Assembly: GCA_027257055.1 (NCBI GenBank)
Contig: JAPVLO010000963.1
Span: 1-64,000, forward strand
DNA from: Cephalopachus bancanus
Taxonomy: Eukaryota; Chordata; Mammalia; Primates; Tarsiidae
Direction: 5' to 3'
Length of the DNA: 64,000 nucleotides
The translations under genes and the position numbers were made by a program. Shown here one piece after another: positions 11,198-22,172 of this stretch. The first letter of the stretch is position 1. Each line of letters begins with the position of its first letter. Below the pieces are notes generated by a model, which searched no databases, had not been told where the DNA came from, and saw only the letters and a program-made list of their open reading frames with translations.

Positions 11198-11476
11198 TTT
11201 TTTTTTTTTGAGTTGGGATCTCACTCCGTCACCCAGGCTGGAGTGCAGTGGAATGCTCATGGCCACTGCAGCCTCGATCTGCTGGACTCAGGCAATCCTT
11301 CCCCTTCAACCTTCCAAGTAGCTGGAACTACAGGCATGCAACACAGTGCCCGGTTAATGTATAGATGAGGTCTTGCCAAGTTGCCCAGGCTTGTTTTGAA
11401 CCCATGGGCTCAGGCAATCTTCTCACTTTAGCCTCTCAAAGTGCTGTGATTATAGGCATGAGCCACTGTGCCCGGT
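11198..11476 (-). mobile_element. Alu-like SINE, tail-to-tail with the previous
   Basis: A and T tails face each other over a 15-base spacer, giving a 580-base near-palindrome. A short left-arm deletion is present near 11360. Confidence 0.93.
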
Positions 11477-11479
11477 CTT

Positions 11480-11744
11480 CTATTTTTTTTTTTTTTTTTT
11501 TTGAGTCAGAGTCTTACTCTGTCGTCCAGGCTGGAGTGCAGTGGCATGTTCACGGCCACCCCAGCCTCCACCTACTGGGCTCAGGTCATCTTTCTACCTC
11601 AGCCTTCCAAGTAGCTGGAGCTACAGGTGTGCACCACCACGCCCAGATAAGTTTTTGATACATTGTAGAGACAAGGTCTTCCCATATTGCTCAGGCTGGT
11701 CTCCCAAAGTACTGGGATTACAGGTGTGAGCCTCCACGCCCAGC
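11480..11744 (-). mobile_element. Alu-like SINE with left-arm deletion
   Basis: The right arm is complete. About 35 bases are missing near 11705. Confidence 0.9.
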
Positions 11745-11749
11745 CAAAT

Positions 11750-11872
11750 CTGTTAATCTTTCTCCAAAGATCTAACTTGGCCTTGTTAGTTTTCTTTCCT
11801 GTTTATCTTCTATTTAATTAATTCCTTCTCTTTATCATTTTCTTTCATCTACTTAGTTTGGATTTTCTAACA
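11750..11872 (-). mobile_element. Old L1 ORF2 fragment
   Basis: TTTCTCCAAAGATCTAACTTGG to CTACTTAGTTTGGATTTTC resembles the complement of L1 ORF2 near residues 280-310. It is short and diverged. Confidence 0.5.
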
Positions 11873-12106
11873 CAGGATTTCTCAACTTTAGCACTGTTGA
11901 CATTTTAGACCAGGTAATTCTTTGGAGGGATACCTTGTAGGAAAACTGGCAGCATCCCTGACTTGTATTAGATGTATTAGTTGTATGGGCATCCCATTAG
12001 ATGACAATAAGAACTCTCCACCTCCCAGTTAGGACAACTAAAAATGTTTTCAGACATTGCCAAATAGTCCTGGAGAGGAAAACCATCCTTGAATTGAGAA
12101 CAACTG
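11873..12106 (-). mobile_element. MER5A-like hAT (Charlie) element
   Basis: The sequence runs CAGGATTTCTCAAC to GAGAACAACTG, with TTAGCACTGTTGACATTTTA, GCAGCATCCCTGACTTG and GACATTGCCAAATAGTCC in the order of the reverse-complement MER5A consensus. The ends form short inverted repeats typical of hAT MITEs. Confidence 0.8.
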
Positions 12107-12260
12107 TCTATTAAGGCTTGTTTTTTGGGGGCCCACTATATAACCAAATTGGCAACATACCACTTATACCTGAAAAGAATATGTATTTTGCTGCTGTTGA
12201 ATGCACTGTTTCATTAGGTCAATATGTCATTTAGGTAAGGAGATTAAAATTGCTATTCCT

Positions 12261-12336
12261 GGGGGAACCCCTTCAGGCCCCTTCCCACTGTGGGAGCTTT
12301 TCTGTCCTCAATAAATCCTGCTTTCTCAGAAAAAAA
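12261..12336 (+). mobile_element. 70-nt retrocopy of an R-region-like RNA, copy 1
   Basis: The insert begins GGGGGAACCCCTTCAGGCC, contains GTGGGAGCTTTTCTGTCCTC then AATAAATCCTGC, and ends in a run of A. It is flanked by a perfect 15-bp duplication, AAAATTGCTATTCCT (12246-12260 and 12337-12351), with TT/AAAA at the nick. These are the marks of L1-driven insertion of a short polyadenylated RNA. Resemblance to an LTR R region (start G run, AATAAA, tail after a C/T-rich stretch) is my inference. It is non-coding. Confidence 0.75.
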
Positions 12337-13327
12337 AAAATTGCTATTCCTCTTCTAAGTCTTTACTGTTATTTTTGGGGGGAGATGGTAGGGGAATTAT
12401 TTCTCGCTGTAAAGAGGTGATAAAGCCTCACAGTGTGGTTGTGGAATTGTCTTTTTCTCCCTTTCATTTTGTGAATTTTTTTTTTATTTGTTTTAAGACT
12501 CATATTTGCATTTAGGATTGTTATTGTAAAAGAACCAGTCAGTTTTAGCATTGTATTGTTTCTGATCTCTGAACTGTACTCTTCTTACGGTTTCTGTTTG
12601 CATTATTTGTTTTTCCAGTTTATTTACAGCATATATGTCTTGAAAATGTATCCAACATATGGTTTTTTCTGTTTTTAATTTTTTAACTATTTTGATAATC
12701 CCCACCTTTAAATTGGAGTACTTACATTTAAAATTATTGATAGTGGTTGGATATGTGTGTGCACTTTTGTACTTTTTCTGTTTACTTCATCTTTATTTTG
12801 TTCTCCCTCCTTTCCTGCCTTTATACAAAATCTTAATTCGCTGCATTTTTTTAGAATTTCATCATAGTTGCCTATTGGCTTTAGGCATACCTCTTTGCAC
12901 TATGTGTTTGTATCTATTTGTCTTTGTCTGCACTAGGGATTGCAATACATATCCGCAACCTTTTGCTGTCTTAGAGTTACTTTTGTACTACTTCATATAA
13001 AACGTAACACCTTTTCATCAGTATGAACCCATTTATCCCCAACCCTGACCTTTATTTCATAGTTTCACATGTGTATTTTAAGTAAATCTCAGGGGAAATA
13101 GACTGTTATATTTATGACTTATTACCATTTCTTATGCTTTTTATTCTTTCCCAAACATCAGGTTTTCTAACAGATGATATATTTCTTCAACCTGCCTAAA
13201 TTTCTTTTAGAATTTCTTTTAATGAGGATTTGTGGAGACAGTTTTACCTAGTTTTTGTTTGTCTGAAAATGTCTATTTTGCCTTCTTTTTTTTTTTTTTT
13301 TTTTTTTTAATTAAAGAATGTTTTTAT

Positions 13328-13461
13328 AGGGTTGGGCACAGTGGTGCATACCTAATCTTAGGGAGGCTGAGGTGAGAGGATTCCTTGAGGTCAGGAGTTT
13401 GAGACCACCAGGGTTAACATAGTGAGACCTCATCTTTACAAAAGAAAAAAAAAAAAAAATC
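13328..13461 (+). mobile_element. Old left-arm monomer (FLAM-like)
   Basis: GGTTGGGCACAGTGG to an A13 tail. Inserted in the HAL1/L1M fragment. Confidence 0.8.
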
Positions 13462-13467
13462 AGAAAA

Positions 13468-13716
13468 TTAGCCCAGGTGCAGCAGCTCACATTTGTAATC
13501 CCAGTACTTTGGAGGCCTGGTCGGAGGATTGTTTGGGACCAGGCTGGGCAACATAGTGAGACTGTTTCTCTACAAAAGGTCAAAAAACCAGGTGTGGTGG
13601 TGCTCATCTGTAGTCCCAGCTACTCGTTAGGCTGAGGTGGAGGTCAAGGCTGCAGTGAACCATGATCCTGCCACTGCACTCCAGTCTGGGTAACAGAGTG
13701 AGACCCTGACTCAGAC
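13468..13716 (+). mobile_element. Old Alu dimer
   Basis: Basal-type sequence. Follows the monomer directly, so the two may be one chained insertion. Confidence 0.8.
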
Positions 13717-13717
13717 A

Positions 13718-13844
13718 TTTTTTTTTTTTTTTTTTGTAAAGATGGGGTCTTGCTGAGTTGGTCTCAAACTCCTGGCCTCTAGTGTTTCACTCACCTCTGT
13801 ATCCCAAATTGCTGATATTACCAGTGTGAGCCACTGTACCTGTC
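13718..13844 (-). mobile_element. Old SINE monomer
   Basis: T17 tail then left-arm sequence ending GAGCCACTGTACCTGTCC. Tail-to-tail with the preceding copy. Confidence 0.8.
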
Positions 13845-14433
13845 CATCACCTTCATTTTTGGAAGATAATACATTTTGGTTATAAAATTCTGGGTTGACT
13901 GTTTTAGTGCCGTAAAGATGTCATCCCACTGTTTTCTTTCCTTCATTGTTTGTGTTGAGAAGTAGATGTTTATGTGCATTTTTGTTCTTCTGTATGTCAT
14001 ATGTCAGTTTTCTTTGACTGCTTTGTTTCTTTTCCTTTGATTTTTCGCATTTTCACTGTAATGTTTCTGGGTGTGGGTGTCCCTCATATCTGTCCTAATT
14101 TGTATTCACTGAGCTCCCTGGATCTATACATTTACGTCTTTCACCAAATTTAAGAAAATTTTGGTTATTATATGTATATATCATCATAGTTTTCTTTTTC
14201 TGTTCCTTTCTTTTTTCTTTCTAGGGTGTAATTTCCAATTTGTTAGGTATTTTTCATTATTGTTATTTTTCAAGTCACTGGGGTTCTTTTTTCTTTGTCA
14301 ATCTCTTTTTTTTTGTTTGTTTCAATGCCTTCAGGAGATACAAATAATCTTTGGTCTGGACTTTAAGAACACTTACCATTTTTGGTCAGTCTTTTTCTCT
14401 ATTCAGATTTGATCACTCTTTCCAGTATATTTT

Positions 14434-14718
14434 CTTTTTGAGTTGGAGTCTCACTTTGTCGCCCAGACTGGAGTGCAATGGCTGCTCCCGGCCACCGCAG
14501 CCTCGACCTCCTGGGCTCCGGCGATCCTTCCGCCTCAGCCTTCCACGTAGCTAGAACTACAGGCGCGTACTACCACACCCGGCTAATTTTTGATTTGTTG
14601 TAGAGATGAGGTCTCGTCAAAGTTGCCCAGGCAGGTCTCAAACCCGCAGGCTCAGGCAATCCTCTCACCTCGGCCTCCCAAAGTGCTGGGATTACAGGCT
14701 GAGCCACCGAGCCCGGCC
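14434..14718 (-). mobile_element. Alu-like SINE
   Basis: CCAGTAT on both sides. Ends the HAL1/L1M fragment. Confidence 0.92.
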
Positions 14719-15424
14719 AGTATGTACTTTTTAATGTCTGCCTCTTTTGCTAAATATGTCTGAGATGCATCATATTATTGATTACAGTAACTCTTCATTG
14801 CGAACATAATGAGATTTATTTATCCACACTACAGTTGATAAACCACAGTGCTGTTGATATATGGGTTATATACTAGAGTTGAAGTCAAATAAAATGTAGA
14901 GACAAGTTCCTGAAGTTAAAACATCTTAATAGGAAGAAGGAATTGTAGCTCAGGACATATATGTAGACTAGGTGATCTTTGGTATGTCTGAAGGACAAAG
15001 AGAAGGTAGAAGATTTATTTAGGATGAAATGATATGTATTGTTCTTTGAGAGTGTTCATTGACACTAATAAGATTTGGGGCAGCTGGCAAGGTTTGATTG
15101 GTAAGTGATGGCAGTGGGTTCAACTATTTTTAGAGTCACAGGAGATTGCTTTATCAGTTGTGTTAGATAAAACTGGTTTTAGGTTATAGCAAGCAAGCAG
15201 TTTCAGTAGCCAGGCTTGAAGATATTTATATTCTTAGAGTAATGTTTTGTGCTCTGAGTGCTTTTTCTCCCTGGTCTCTAAACTCTATTTTAGTTGGGTA
15301 TGACAAGAATGCTCTAATTTATATGGTCAGCTTTTACACTAAATTTTTACTTTTATGAATAACACTGCTATCAACAGTGTATGTGCTTTTGGTAGAGGTA
15401 TGGACTCATTTATTTTGGTTGTGT
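14719..15424. other. Unassigned
   Basis: No repeat I can name, except that 15330-15410 (TATGAATAACACTGCTATCAAC) may be a scrap of L1 3'UTR. Confidence 0.5.
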
Positions 15425-15680
15425 ATTTGTGAGAGGATTGCCTGAGTCCACGGATTCGAGACCAGCCTGGACAACTTGGCAAGACCTAGTCTCTACAATA
15501 AACCAAAAAATTAGCCATGCGTGGTGGCACGCACCTGTAGTTCCAGCTACTTGGAAGGTTGAGGCAGAAGTATCACCTGAGTCCAGCAGGTCAAGGTTGC
15601 GATGACCATGAGCATGCCACTGCACTCCAGCCTGGGTGACAGAGTGAGACTCCAACTCAAAAAAAAAAGAAAAAACAAGA
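15425..15680 (+). mobile_element. Alu-like SINE, 5' truncated
   Basis: Starts inside the left arm at GAGAGGATTGCCTGAG. Confidence 0.9.
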
Positions 15681-15693
15681 AAATTTTTTTATG

Positions 15694-15980
15694 ACCGGGC
15701 ATAGTGACTCCCATCTGTAATGCAAGCTCTTTTGGGGGCCGAGGTGAGAGGATTGCCTGAGCCCAAGGGTTCAAGACCATCCTGGACAACTTGGTGAGTG
15801 AGACTCGTCGCTACAATAAATCAAAATATTAACTGGGTGTGGTGGCACATGCCTGTGGTTCTGGCTACTTTTAAGGCTGAGGCGTTAGGATCGCCTGGGC
15901 CAGCAGGTTGAGACTGTAGAGGCCATGAGCGTGCCACTACACTCCAACCTGGGGACAGTGAGACTCTGACTCCAAAAAAA
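15694..15980 (+). mobile_element. Alu-like SINE
   Basis: Full dimer, moderately diverged. Confidence 0.9.
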
Positions 15981-16261
15981 AGTGTTTTTTCATACAGATT
16001 GCTACTTCCAAATATTTATATGAGTGTATGATTTTATTTGAGCATATTATTTACTTGGAAAGCATTTAAAGAATTCTTTTAGATTCTTCGATAATTGTCC
16101 TTTAGTATGCCTTTACTTTGTAGATTAATTGCTTGCAATTTGAAGGGTGAATTGGAGGCTCCTCCATTGCTCAGTTTGAGATGGACTTTGAAATGTGGAC
16201 ATCTCCTGTGTTTATGCCTTGATATCTTAAAAATGATATTGGGAACTATAATTTGAGCTTG

Positions 16262-16960
16262 AAAAAAACCTCCTCCTACATTGTTGCTGGTAATGCAAGC
16301 TAGTTAAACCCTGGGGAAAGCAGTTTGGAGGTTTCTCAAGTAACTAAAAATATATTTTTTTACGTATACATATACTTTTAATTTTTTGGTGCTGTGACTT
16401 GGATTCGAAGAACTAAAAACAGACTTATTGCTCAACCCAGCAATTCCATTCCTGGGAATAAACCCAAAGGAACACAAATCACTACCAAAAAGATACTTGC
16501 GTGCACATGTTTATCACAGCACTTTCCACAACCAGCCTAGGCACCCATCAGTGGTGGAATGGATAAGGAATATGTGGTACATAGACACCATGGAATACTA
16601 CTCAGCCATCAAAGAAAACAGAATCATGTCCTTTGCAGCAACATGGATGTACCTAGAGACCATCATCTTGAGTGAATTAGCTCAGAAACAGAAAATTGAA
16701 TACCATATGTTCTCCCTAATAAGCAGTATATAAACATTGTATGCACAGAGTTGCAAGGATGGGAACAACAGACACTGGAGCAATCTTAAAAGGGAGAGGG
16801 GATGTTAGGGCTGAAAACTACCCAGTGGGTACCATGTCCACCACCTGGATGATGGGCTCAATAGAAGCCCAACGCTCACTCGCCATCACACAAAATTTCT
16901 ATGTAACAAACCTGCACATGTACCCTGTGAATCAAATAGAAAAACAAAACAAAACTTCTC
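16262..16960 (+). mobile_element. L1 ORF2 C-terminus and 3'UTR
   Basis: From 16428 the frame reads LNPAIPFLGINPKEHKS and then MWYIDTMEYYSAIKEN and HMFSLISSI, the end of ORF2. The 3'UTR follows with CAAAATTTCTATGTAACAAACCTGCACATGTACCC. A roughly 45-base foreign or scrambled stretch near 16362-16410 breaks the alignment. This L1 family differs from the full-length copy at 40940-46922. Confidence 0.85.
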
Positions 16961-17558
16961 ATTATAACTTTTTGACATGTAAGTGGCGTTATGCTTTGTA
17001 GTTGAAGCTTGAATTTGTTAAGAAGCATTACCAAGTCTTCAGCGAAAGCTGCTTTCTAAAACCATGCCTTGTGGAAACTACTAATGAATAGTATCAATTA
17101 AGTCCGTGAAGTGCTGAAAAAAACTGGAGAGTACTGTGGTGACTCTGGCAGGAAGAACGAGAAAAACAAGATGGAAGTCCGTTTTCTTTCTGCCTTCCAG
17201 TCACTGTTTCCTATTGGATAATTGAATAGGAAGCCAGATGGCAAAGAAGTCTGGGAAAGGCATTTTGCAGAATCCCCATCTCAGCATCATGGAGCATAGC
17301 ATAGAAGTGGGGATTTGGGGTTGAGAAATGCTATGTAAGTAACTAGTACATTGTTTTACCGATATTTGACCTTTCATAGAACATAGGTGATAATTTCATG
17401 TTTTCATCTAACAGGGTTCTGTTGTCCTTCTTAATAATGAAGATTTCCAGGCAGTCAGATAATCACAGTATGTAATCGTTAGGTGACAGCATATCCAACT
17501 CTTGGTTATACTGATTTTCCTTTTAGTTAAAACACTATTCAACCTGAATAGTCAGACT
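16961..17558. other. Unassigned
   Basis: Single-copy-looking sequence with no recognised repeat or gene. Confidence 0.55.
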
Positions 17559-17639
17559 CAGCGGTTGGCATACTGTGACTCACAGGCCAAATCTGGCCTG
17601 CTGCTTGTTTGTGTATATGTGGAAGCAAAACGTGTTTTT

Positions 17640-17772
17640 GGTTTTGTTTTGTTGTTTTTGTTTTTGTTTTTTTGGTAGAGACGAGGTCTTGCTACATTGC
17701 CCAGGCTGTCTTGAACTCCTGGGGCTCAAGCAATCCTCTCAGTTCGGCCTCCCAAAGTGCTCGGCTGGCAAT
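17640..17772 (-). mobile_element. Old SINE left-arm monomer
   Basis: GGTAGAGACGAGGTCTTGC to AAAGTGCTCGGCTGGC. The young copy at 17777 is inserted beside its 5' end. Confidence 0.8.
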
Positions 17773-17776
17773 TTCT

Positions 17777-18057
17777 TTTTTTTTGAGTTGGAGTCTCACT
17801 CTGTCGCCCAGACTGGAGTGCAGTGGCCGCTCCTGGCCACCGCAGCCTCGACCTGCTGGGCTCCGGCGATCCTTCTGCCTCAGCCTTCCAAGTGACCGGA
17901 ATTACAGGCATGCGCTACCACACCCGGCTGCTTTTTCGATTTATTGTAGAGATGAGGTCTCGCTGCCCAGGCGGGTCTCAAACCCGCGGGCTCAGGCAAT
18001 CCACTCACCTCAGCCTCCCAAAGGCACGGGATTACAGGCTGAGCCACCTAGCCCGGC
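17777..18057 (-). mobile_element. Alu-like SINE, young subfamily
   Basis: It carries the 5-base deletion (CTCGCTGCCCAGG at 17960) and is inserted between two old SINE monomers inside a hAT MITE. Few differences from the copy at 27250. Confidence 0.93.
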
Positions 18058-18193
18058 TTGTTTTGTTTTTAAATAGAGATGGGACAATTTTTAAATTGTC
18101 TAGTTTGGTCTCAAACTCATATCCTCAAGCAGTCCTCTTCCCTTGCCCTCTCAAAGTGTTGAGATTACAGGCATGAGCCAATGCATCTGGCCA
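18058..18193 (-). mobile_element. Old SINE left-arm monomer
   Basis: AAATAGAGATGGGAC to GAGCCAATGCATCTGGCC. Confidence 0.8.
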
Positions 18194-18441
18194 AAAAATG
18201 ATTTTTACATTAGTAAGTGGTTGAGAGAAGAATAACTATATTTTGTGATACCTGGAAACTATGGAATTCAAGTTTTAATGATTATAAACAAAGTTTTATT
18301 GAAATACAGCCATGCTCATTCCTTTACTGTCTGTGGCTGCTTGTATGCTGTCACAGCAGTTGGGTAGTTAGGACACAGACCTTATGACCTGCACAACCTA
18401 AAATGTTTGTTCTTGTCCTTTATAGAAGTTGGCAACCTCTA

Positions 18442-18804
18442 AATACATAAATTAGAAATCACTTCTGACAATACTTATCTAAAATAACTGGGGAAAAGAA
18501 GGAAGGAAACGTTAATACATCAGGACACAGATGTTTGTAAGCTGGGGCAGTAAAATTGCATAGCTACTTACAGCCTTCATTTTTGTGCTAGTCATATGAC
18601 CTTAATTAACTTCCTTCTTCTCCGTCCCATTGCTTCTTTTGCCTACACTCAGTACCTCAGCTGGAGCCCATCAGATTTTGTTTTTAACTTGATAGGTTGA
18701 ACTAAAACTTTACTCCCAAAGGATCTTGACTTTATTAGGACACTGTAGTTTCCTATGAGCTTTTAATAGTGCACAGTGTGCTTTAGCTATTGAAAGTGGT
18801 TTCA
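18442..18804. other. Unassigned
   Basis: Nothing recognised. Confidence 0.55.
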
Positions 18805-19095
18805 GCTGGGTGCAGTGGTTCATACCTGTAATCACAGTACTGAGGGAGGTGGAGGTGAGAGGATTGCCTGAACCCAGGGGTTCAAGACCAGCCTGGGCAA
18901 CATGGAAAGACTTCGTCTCTACAATAAAGAAAAAAAATAACTGGATGTGGTGATGTGCATCTGTAGTTCCAGCTACTTGGAAGACTGAGATGGAAGGATC
19001 GCCTGAGCCCAGCAGGTCGAGTCTGCATTGACCCTGAGCATGCCACTGCACTCCAGCCTGGGTGACAGAGTGAGACTCCAGTACAAATAAAAAAG
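18805..19095 (+). mobile_element. Alu-like SINE
   Basis: Full dimer. Short tail ATAAAAAAG. Confidence 0.92.
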
Positions 19096-19273
19096 AGCGT
19101 GAGTTTTGAGTTCACAACAGGATAAATGAGAAATTGAGAATAAACAAACATTTATAGACTGCTTTTCCATTGCTACAGCATCTAAGCGCATGATTTTGTA
19201 TTTTACCAATGTGATGGAATTTCTTAAAAACCAAGCAAGTTCTTCACCACTGATGGTTCGAGAAATACTGGCC

Positions 19274-20078
19274 TAGCCAGGCACAGTGGCTTACGCCTGT
19301 AATCCTAGCACTTAGGGAGGCGAAGGCAAGAGAATTGCCAGAGCCCATGGGTTCATGACCAGCCTGAGCAACATGGCAAGATCTCATCTCTACAGTAAAT
19401 TAAAAAATTAGCTGGGCATGGTGGTATGTGCCTGTAGTACCACCTACTTGCAAGACTGAGGTGGAAGGATCACCTGAGCCCAGCAGGTTGAAGTTGCAGT
19501 GACCGTGAGCGTGCCACTCATTGCATTGCACTGCAGCCTGGTCAACACAGTGAGACTCCAACTCAAAAAAAAAAAAATTATTTTCTGGGCACAGTGGCTG
19601 ACGCCTGTCATCCCAGCACTTTGGGAGTCAGAAGCAAGAGGATTTCCTGAACTCAGGGGTTCGAGACCAGCCTGGGCCACTTGGCAAGACCTTATCTCTA
19701 CAATAAATAAAAGATTAGCTGAGTGTGGTGGCTCACTCCTGTAATCTCAGCACTTTGGGAGGTGGAGACCGAGAATTGCCTGAGCCTGTCGGTTCGAGAA
19801 CAGCCTGGGCAAAACAGTGAGATCTCCTCTCTACAATAAATCAAAAAATTAACTGGGTGTGGTGGTGCACACCTGTAGTTCCAGCTACTAAGAAGGCTAA
19901 GGTGAAAGGGTCACCTGATGCCAGCAGATTGAGTCTGTGGTGACCCTGAGCAGCATGGCACTGCACTCTAGCCTGGGCGACAGAGTGAGACTCCGACTCA
20001 AAAAAAACAAAAACGAAAAAAAGCAGCTTTAGCTTTGAGTGTGCCCCACTGCACTTCAGCCTGGGTGACAGAGTGAGA

Positions 20079-20137
<59 letters not shown>

Positions 20138-20305
20138 AAGATGAGCTGGGTGTGGGGGTGTGTACCTATAGTTCTAGCTATTTGAAAGGCTAAGGTGGAA
20201 GGATCGCCTGAGCCCAGCAGCTCAAGGGCTGTGGTGGTCATGAGCATGCCACTGCACTACAACCTGGGTGACAGAGTGAGACTCTGACTCAAAAAAAAAA
20301 AAAAG
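19274..20305 (+). mobile_element. Chain of SINE units, all plus strand
   Basis: In order: a dimer (19274-19578), a left arm (19584-19716), a dimer (19717-20020), a right-arm end (20021-20079), a CA microsatellite, and a right arm (20136-20305). Consecutive insertion into A tails, or SINE-SINE recombination, would explain it. Confidence 0.88.
20079..20135 (+). repeat. (CA)n microsatellite in a SINE tail
   Basis: An uninterrupted CA run of about 28 units follows GACAGAGTGAGAC, exactly where the A tail of a SINE should be. It is flanked by another SINE right arm. Likely polymorphic. Confidence 0.95.
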
Positions 20306-20452
20306 TTTATTGCTGAAAAATGCTAATGATCATCTGAGCTTTCAGTGAATTGTAATCTTTTTGCTAGTAGAGGGTCTTGACTTGATTTTGGATTCAGAGT
20401 GGTATTTGCCTAATATTGACATGGCTGTGGCAATTTCTGAAAATAATTTCTT

Positions 20453-20745
20453 TTCTTTTTTTTTTTTGAGTTGGAGTCTCACTCTGTCACCCAGACTGGA
20501 GTGCAGTGGCCGCTCCCGGCCATCGCAGTCTTGACCTGCTGGGCTCCGGTGATCCTTCCACCTCAGCCTTTCAAGTAGCTGGAACTACAGGCGCGCAGTA
20601 CCACACCCGGCTACTTTTTTGATTTATTGTAGAGATGAGGTCTCGCCAAGTTGCCCAGGCGGGTCTTGAACCCACGGGCTCAGGCAATTCACTCACCTTG
20701 GCCTCCCAAGGCGTGGGATTACAGGCTGAGCCACCGAGCCCGGCC
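20453..20745 (-). mobile_element. Alu-like SINE in Tigger
   Basis: Perfect 14-bp duplication GAAAATAATTTCTT (20439-20452, 20746-20759) that is itself Tigger sequence. Confidence 0.95.
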
Positions 20746-20848
20746 GAAAATAATTTCTTAAAATTAGATAACAATGGAGTTTGCCACATTGATTCCTTTC
20801 ACAAAAGATTTCTCTGTAGCAGATAATGCTGTTAGAATGCCTTTTACT

Positions 20849-21144
20849 GCCTGGCACAGTGGCTTATGTCTGTAATCCCAGCACTTTGGGAGGAGGAGGT
20901 TAGAGGATTGACTGAGCTCATGGGTTTGAGACCAGTCTGAGTAGTATGGTGTAACCTCATCTCTACAGTAAATCATAAAATTAGCCAGGCATGGTGACAT
21001 GCACCTATAGTTCCAGCTACTTGGAAGACTGAGGCAGAAGGATCACCTGACCCCAGCAGGTCGAGGCTGCGGTGACTGTGAGTATGCCACTGCACTCCAG
21101 CCTGGGTGACAGAGTGAGACTCTGACTCCAAAAAAAAAAAAAAG
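20849..21144 (+). mobile_element. Alu-like SINE in Tigger
   Basis: Full dimer. Inverted with respect to the copy at 20453. Confidence 0.92.
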
Positions 21145-21232
21145 AAAAGAATGAATTTTACTTACAGGACTGCTTTCAATATTGGAATCAGTCCTCAAAC
21201 ACTGTCACTGCTTTGTCAACTAAATTTACTCA

Positions 21233-21355
21233 GTTGGACGTGGTGGCTAATGCCTATAATCCCAGCACTCCTGGAGACCAAGGTGTGAGGTTGCACTGCA
21301 CTCCAGCCTAGGTGACAGAATGACAACCCAACTCAAAAAAACAAAAAAATAAATA
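21233..21355 (+). mobile_element. Internally deleted SINE
   Basis: The first 50 bases of the left arm are joined to the last 60 bases of the right arm. Borders the inverted Tigger block on the left. Confidence 0.85.
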
Positions 21356-21573
21356 TATTTTGCGGCTATAGCTGCTGTAGATAATAACTCCTGTGATGGA
21401 TCTGGGCAAAGTAAATTGAACACTTTCTGGAAAGGATTCACCGTAAGTAGATGCCATTCAGTACTTTCAGTTCATGGGAGGAGGCCAAACTATCAACATT
21501 AATAAGAGTTTGGAAGAAGTTGATTCTCACACTAATGGATGATTTTGAGGGTTTGAAATTAAGAAGCAACCGC
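21356..21573 (+). mobile_element. Inverted block of the Tigger1-like element
   Basis: GGCTATAGCTGCTGTAGATA, GATGGATCTGGGCAAAG, TTTCTGGAAAGGATTCACC and GGAAGAAGTTGATTC are transposase-coding sequence in the sense direction on the plus strand, opposite to the rest of the element. The block fits the order of the element exactly where it lies, so it was flipped in place. A plus-strand SINE abuts each side. Confidence 0.8.
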
Positions 21574-21870
21574 AGGCCAGGCGCAGTGGCTCGAACCTAT
21601 AATCCCAGCACTTTGGGAGGCTGAGGTGAGAGGATTGCTTGAGCCCACGGGCTCCAGACCAGCCTAAGCAAATTGCTGAGAACCTCATCTCTACGATAAA
21701 TCAAAAAATTAGCTGGGCATGGTGGCGCATTCCTGTAGTTCCCAGCTACTTGGAATGCTGAGGCAGAAGGATTGCCTGAACCCAGCAGGTCAAGGCTGCG
21801 GTGGCTGTGAGTGTGCCACTGCGCTCCAGCATGCACAACAGAGTGGGGCTCCAACTAAATATATATATAA
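21574..21870 (+). mobile_element. Alu-like SINE in Tigger
   Basis: Full dimer. Tail is (AT)n. Borders the inverted Tigger block on the right. Confidence 0.92.
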
Positions 21871-22036
21871 AGTTAGCCATTTTGTAAACATGTGTGCTGT
21901 CATCCAGACTTTGTTCCAGGCAGAGTAGATTTAGCATAATTCTTAAGGGCCTTAGGATTTCCAGAATGTTAAAAGAGCATTGACTTCAACTTAGAAGTCA
22001 CCAATTGCATTGTCTCCTGACTGGAGAGTCAGCTTT

Positions 22037-22172
22037 TATTTATTTATTCATTTATTTTAATGGAGTCTCTCTCTGTTTCCCAGGATAATCTTGAATTCTT
22101 GAGCTCAAGTAGTCCTCCTACCTCAGTCTTCTGATTAGCTGGGGACTACAGGCCTGTGCCACCATGCCCAAC
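22037..22172 (-). mobile_element. Old SINE monomer in Tigger
   Basis: AATGGAGTCTCTCTCTG to ACCATGCCCAACTAGG. Right-arm type. Confidence 0.75.

Larger units (their letters stand above)
12355..14430 (-). mobile_element. HAL1/L1M fragment with SINE cluster inside
   Basis: Segments 12355-13285 and 13845-14430 are complementary to the ORF1 and inter-ORF part of old L1 or HAL1. Cues are ATATGTCTTGAAAATGTATCC, ACTAGGGATTGCAATACATATC, TTTGTTTGTCTGAAAATGTCTATTTTGCCTTC, then AAGATGTCATCCCACTGTTTTC and TCTGGGTGTGGGTGTCC. The two parts are separated by three SINE units. Confidence 0.65.
17559..18441. mobile_element. hAT-like MITE split by three SINE units
   Basis: The left end is CAGCGGTTGGCATACTGTGA, followed by CAGGCCAAATCTGGCCTGC. 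The right part resumes at 18290 with AAAGTTTTATTGAAATACAGCC and ends AGTTGGCAACCTCTA, pairing with the left end. Between them lie SINE units at 17640-18193. A second, shorter copy of the same family lies in a PDS5A intron at 55372-55544. Confidence 0.75.

Noticed and set aside
12659..13000. 113-codon hydrophobic ORF resembling a membrane protein
   Set aside because: It is the antisense reading of an old L1/HAL1 segment. T-rich DNA gives Phe/Leu-rich products.
17609..18076. 155-codon ORF on the plus strand
   Set aside because: It runs through two SINE units inside a hAT MITE. No host sequence.
20079..20135. CA repeat coding for an alternating peptide
   Set aside because: Frames through it are microsatellite artefacts.
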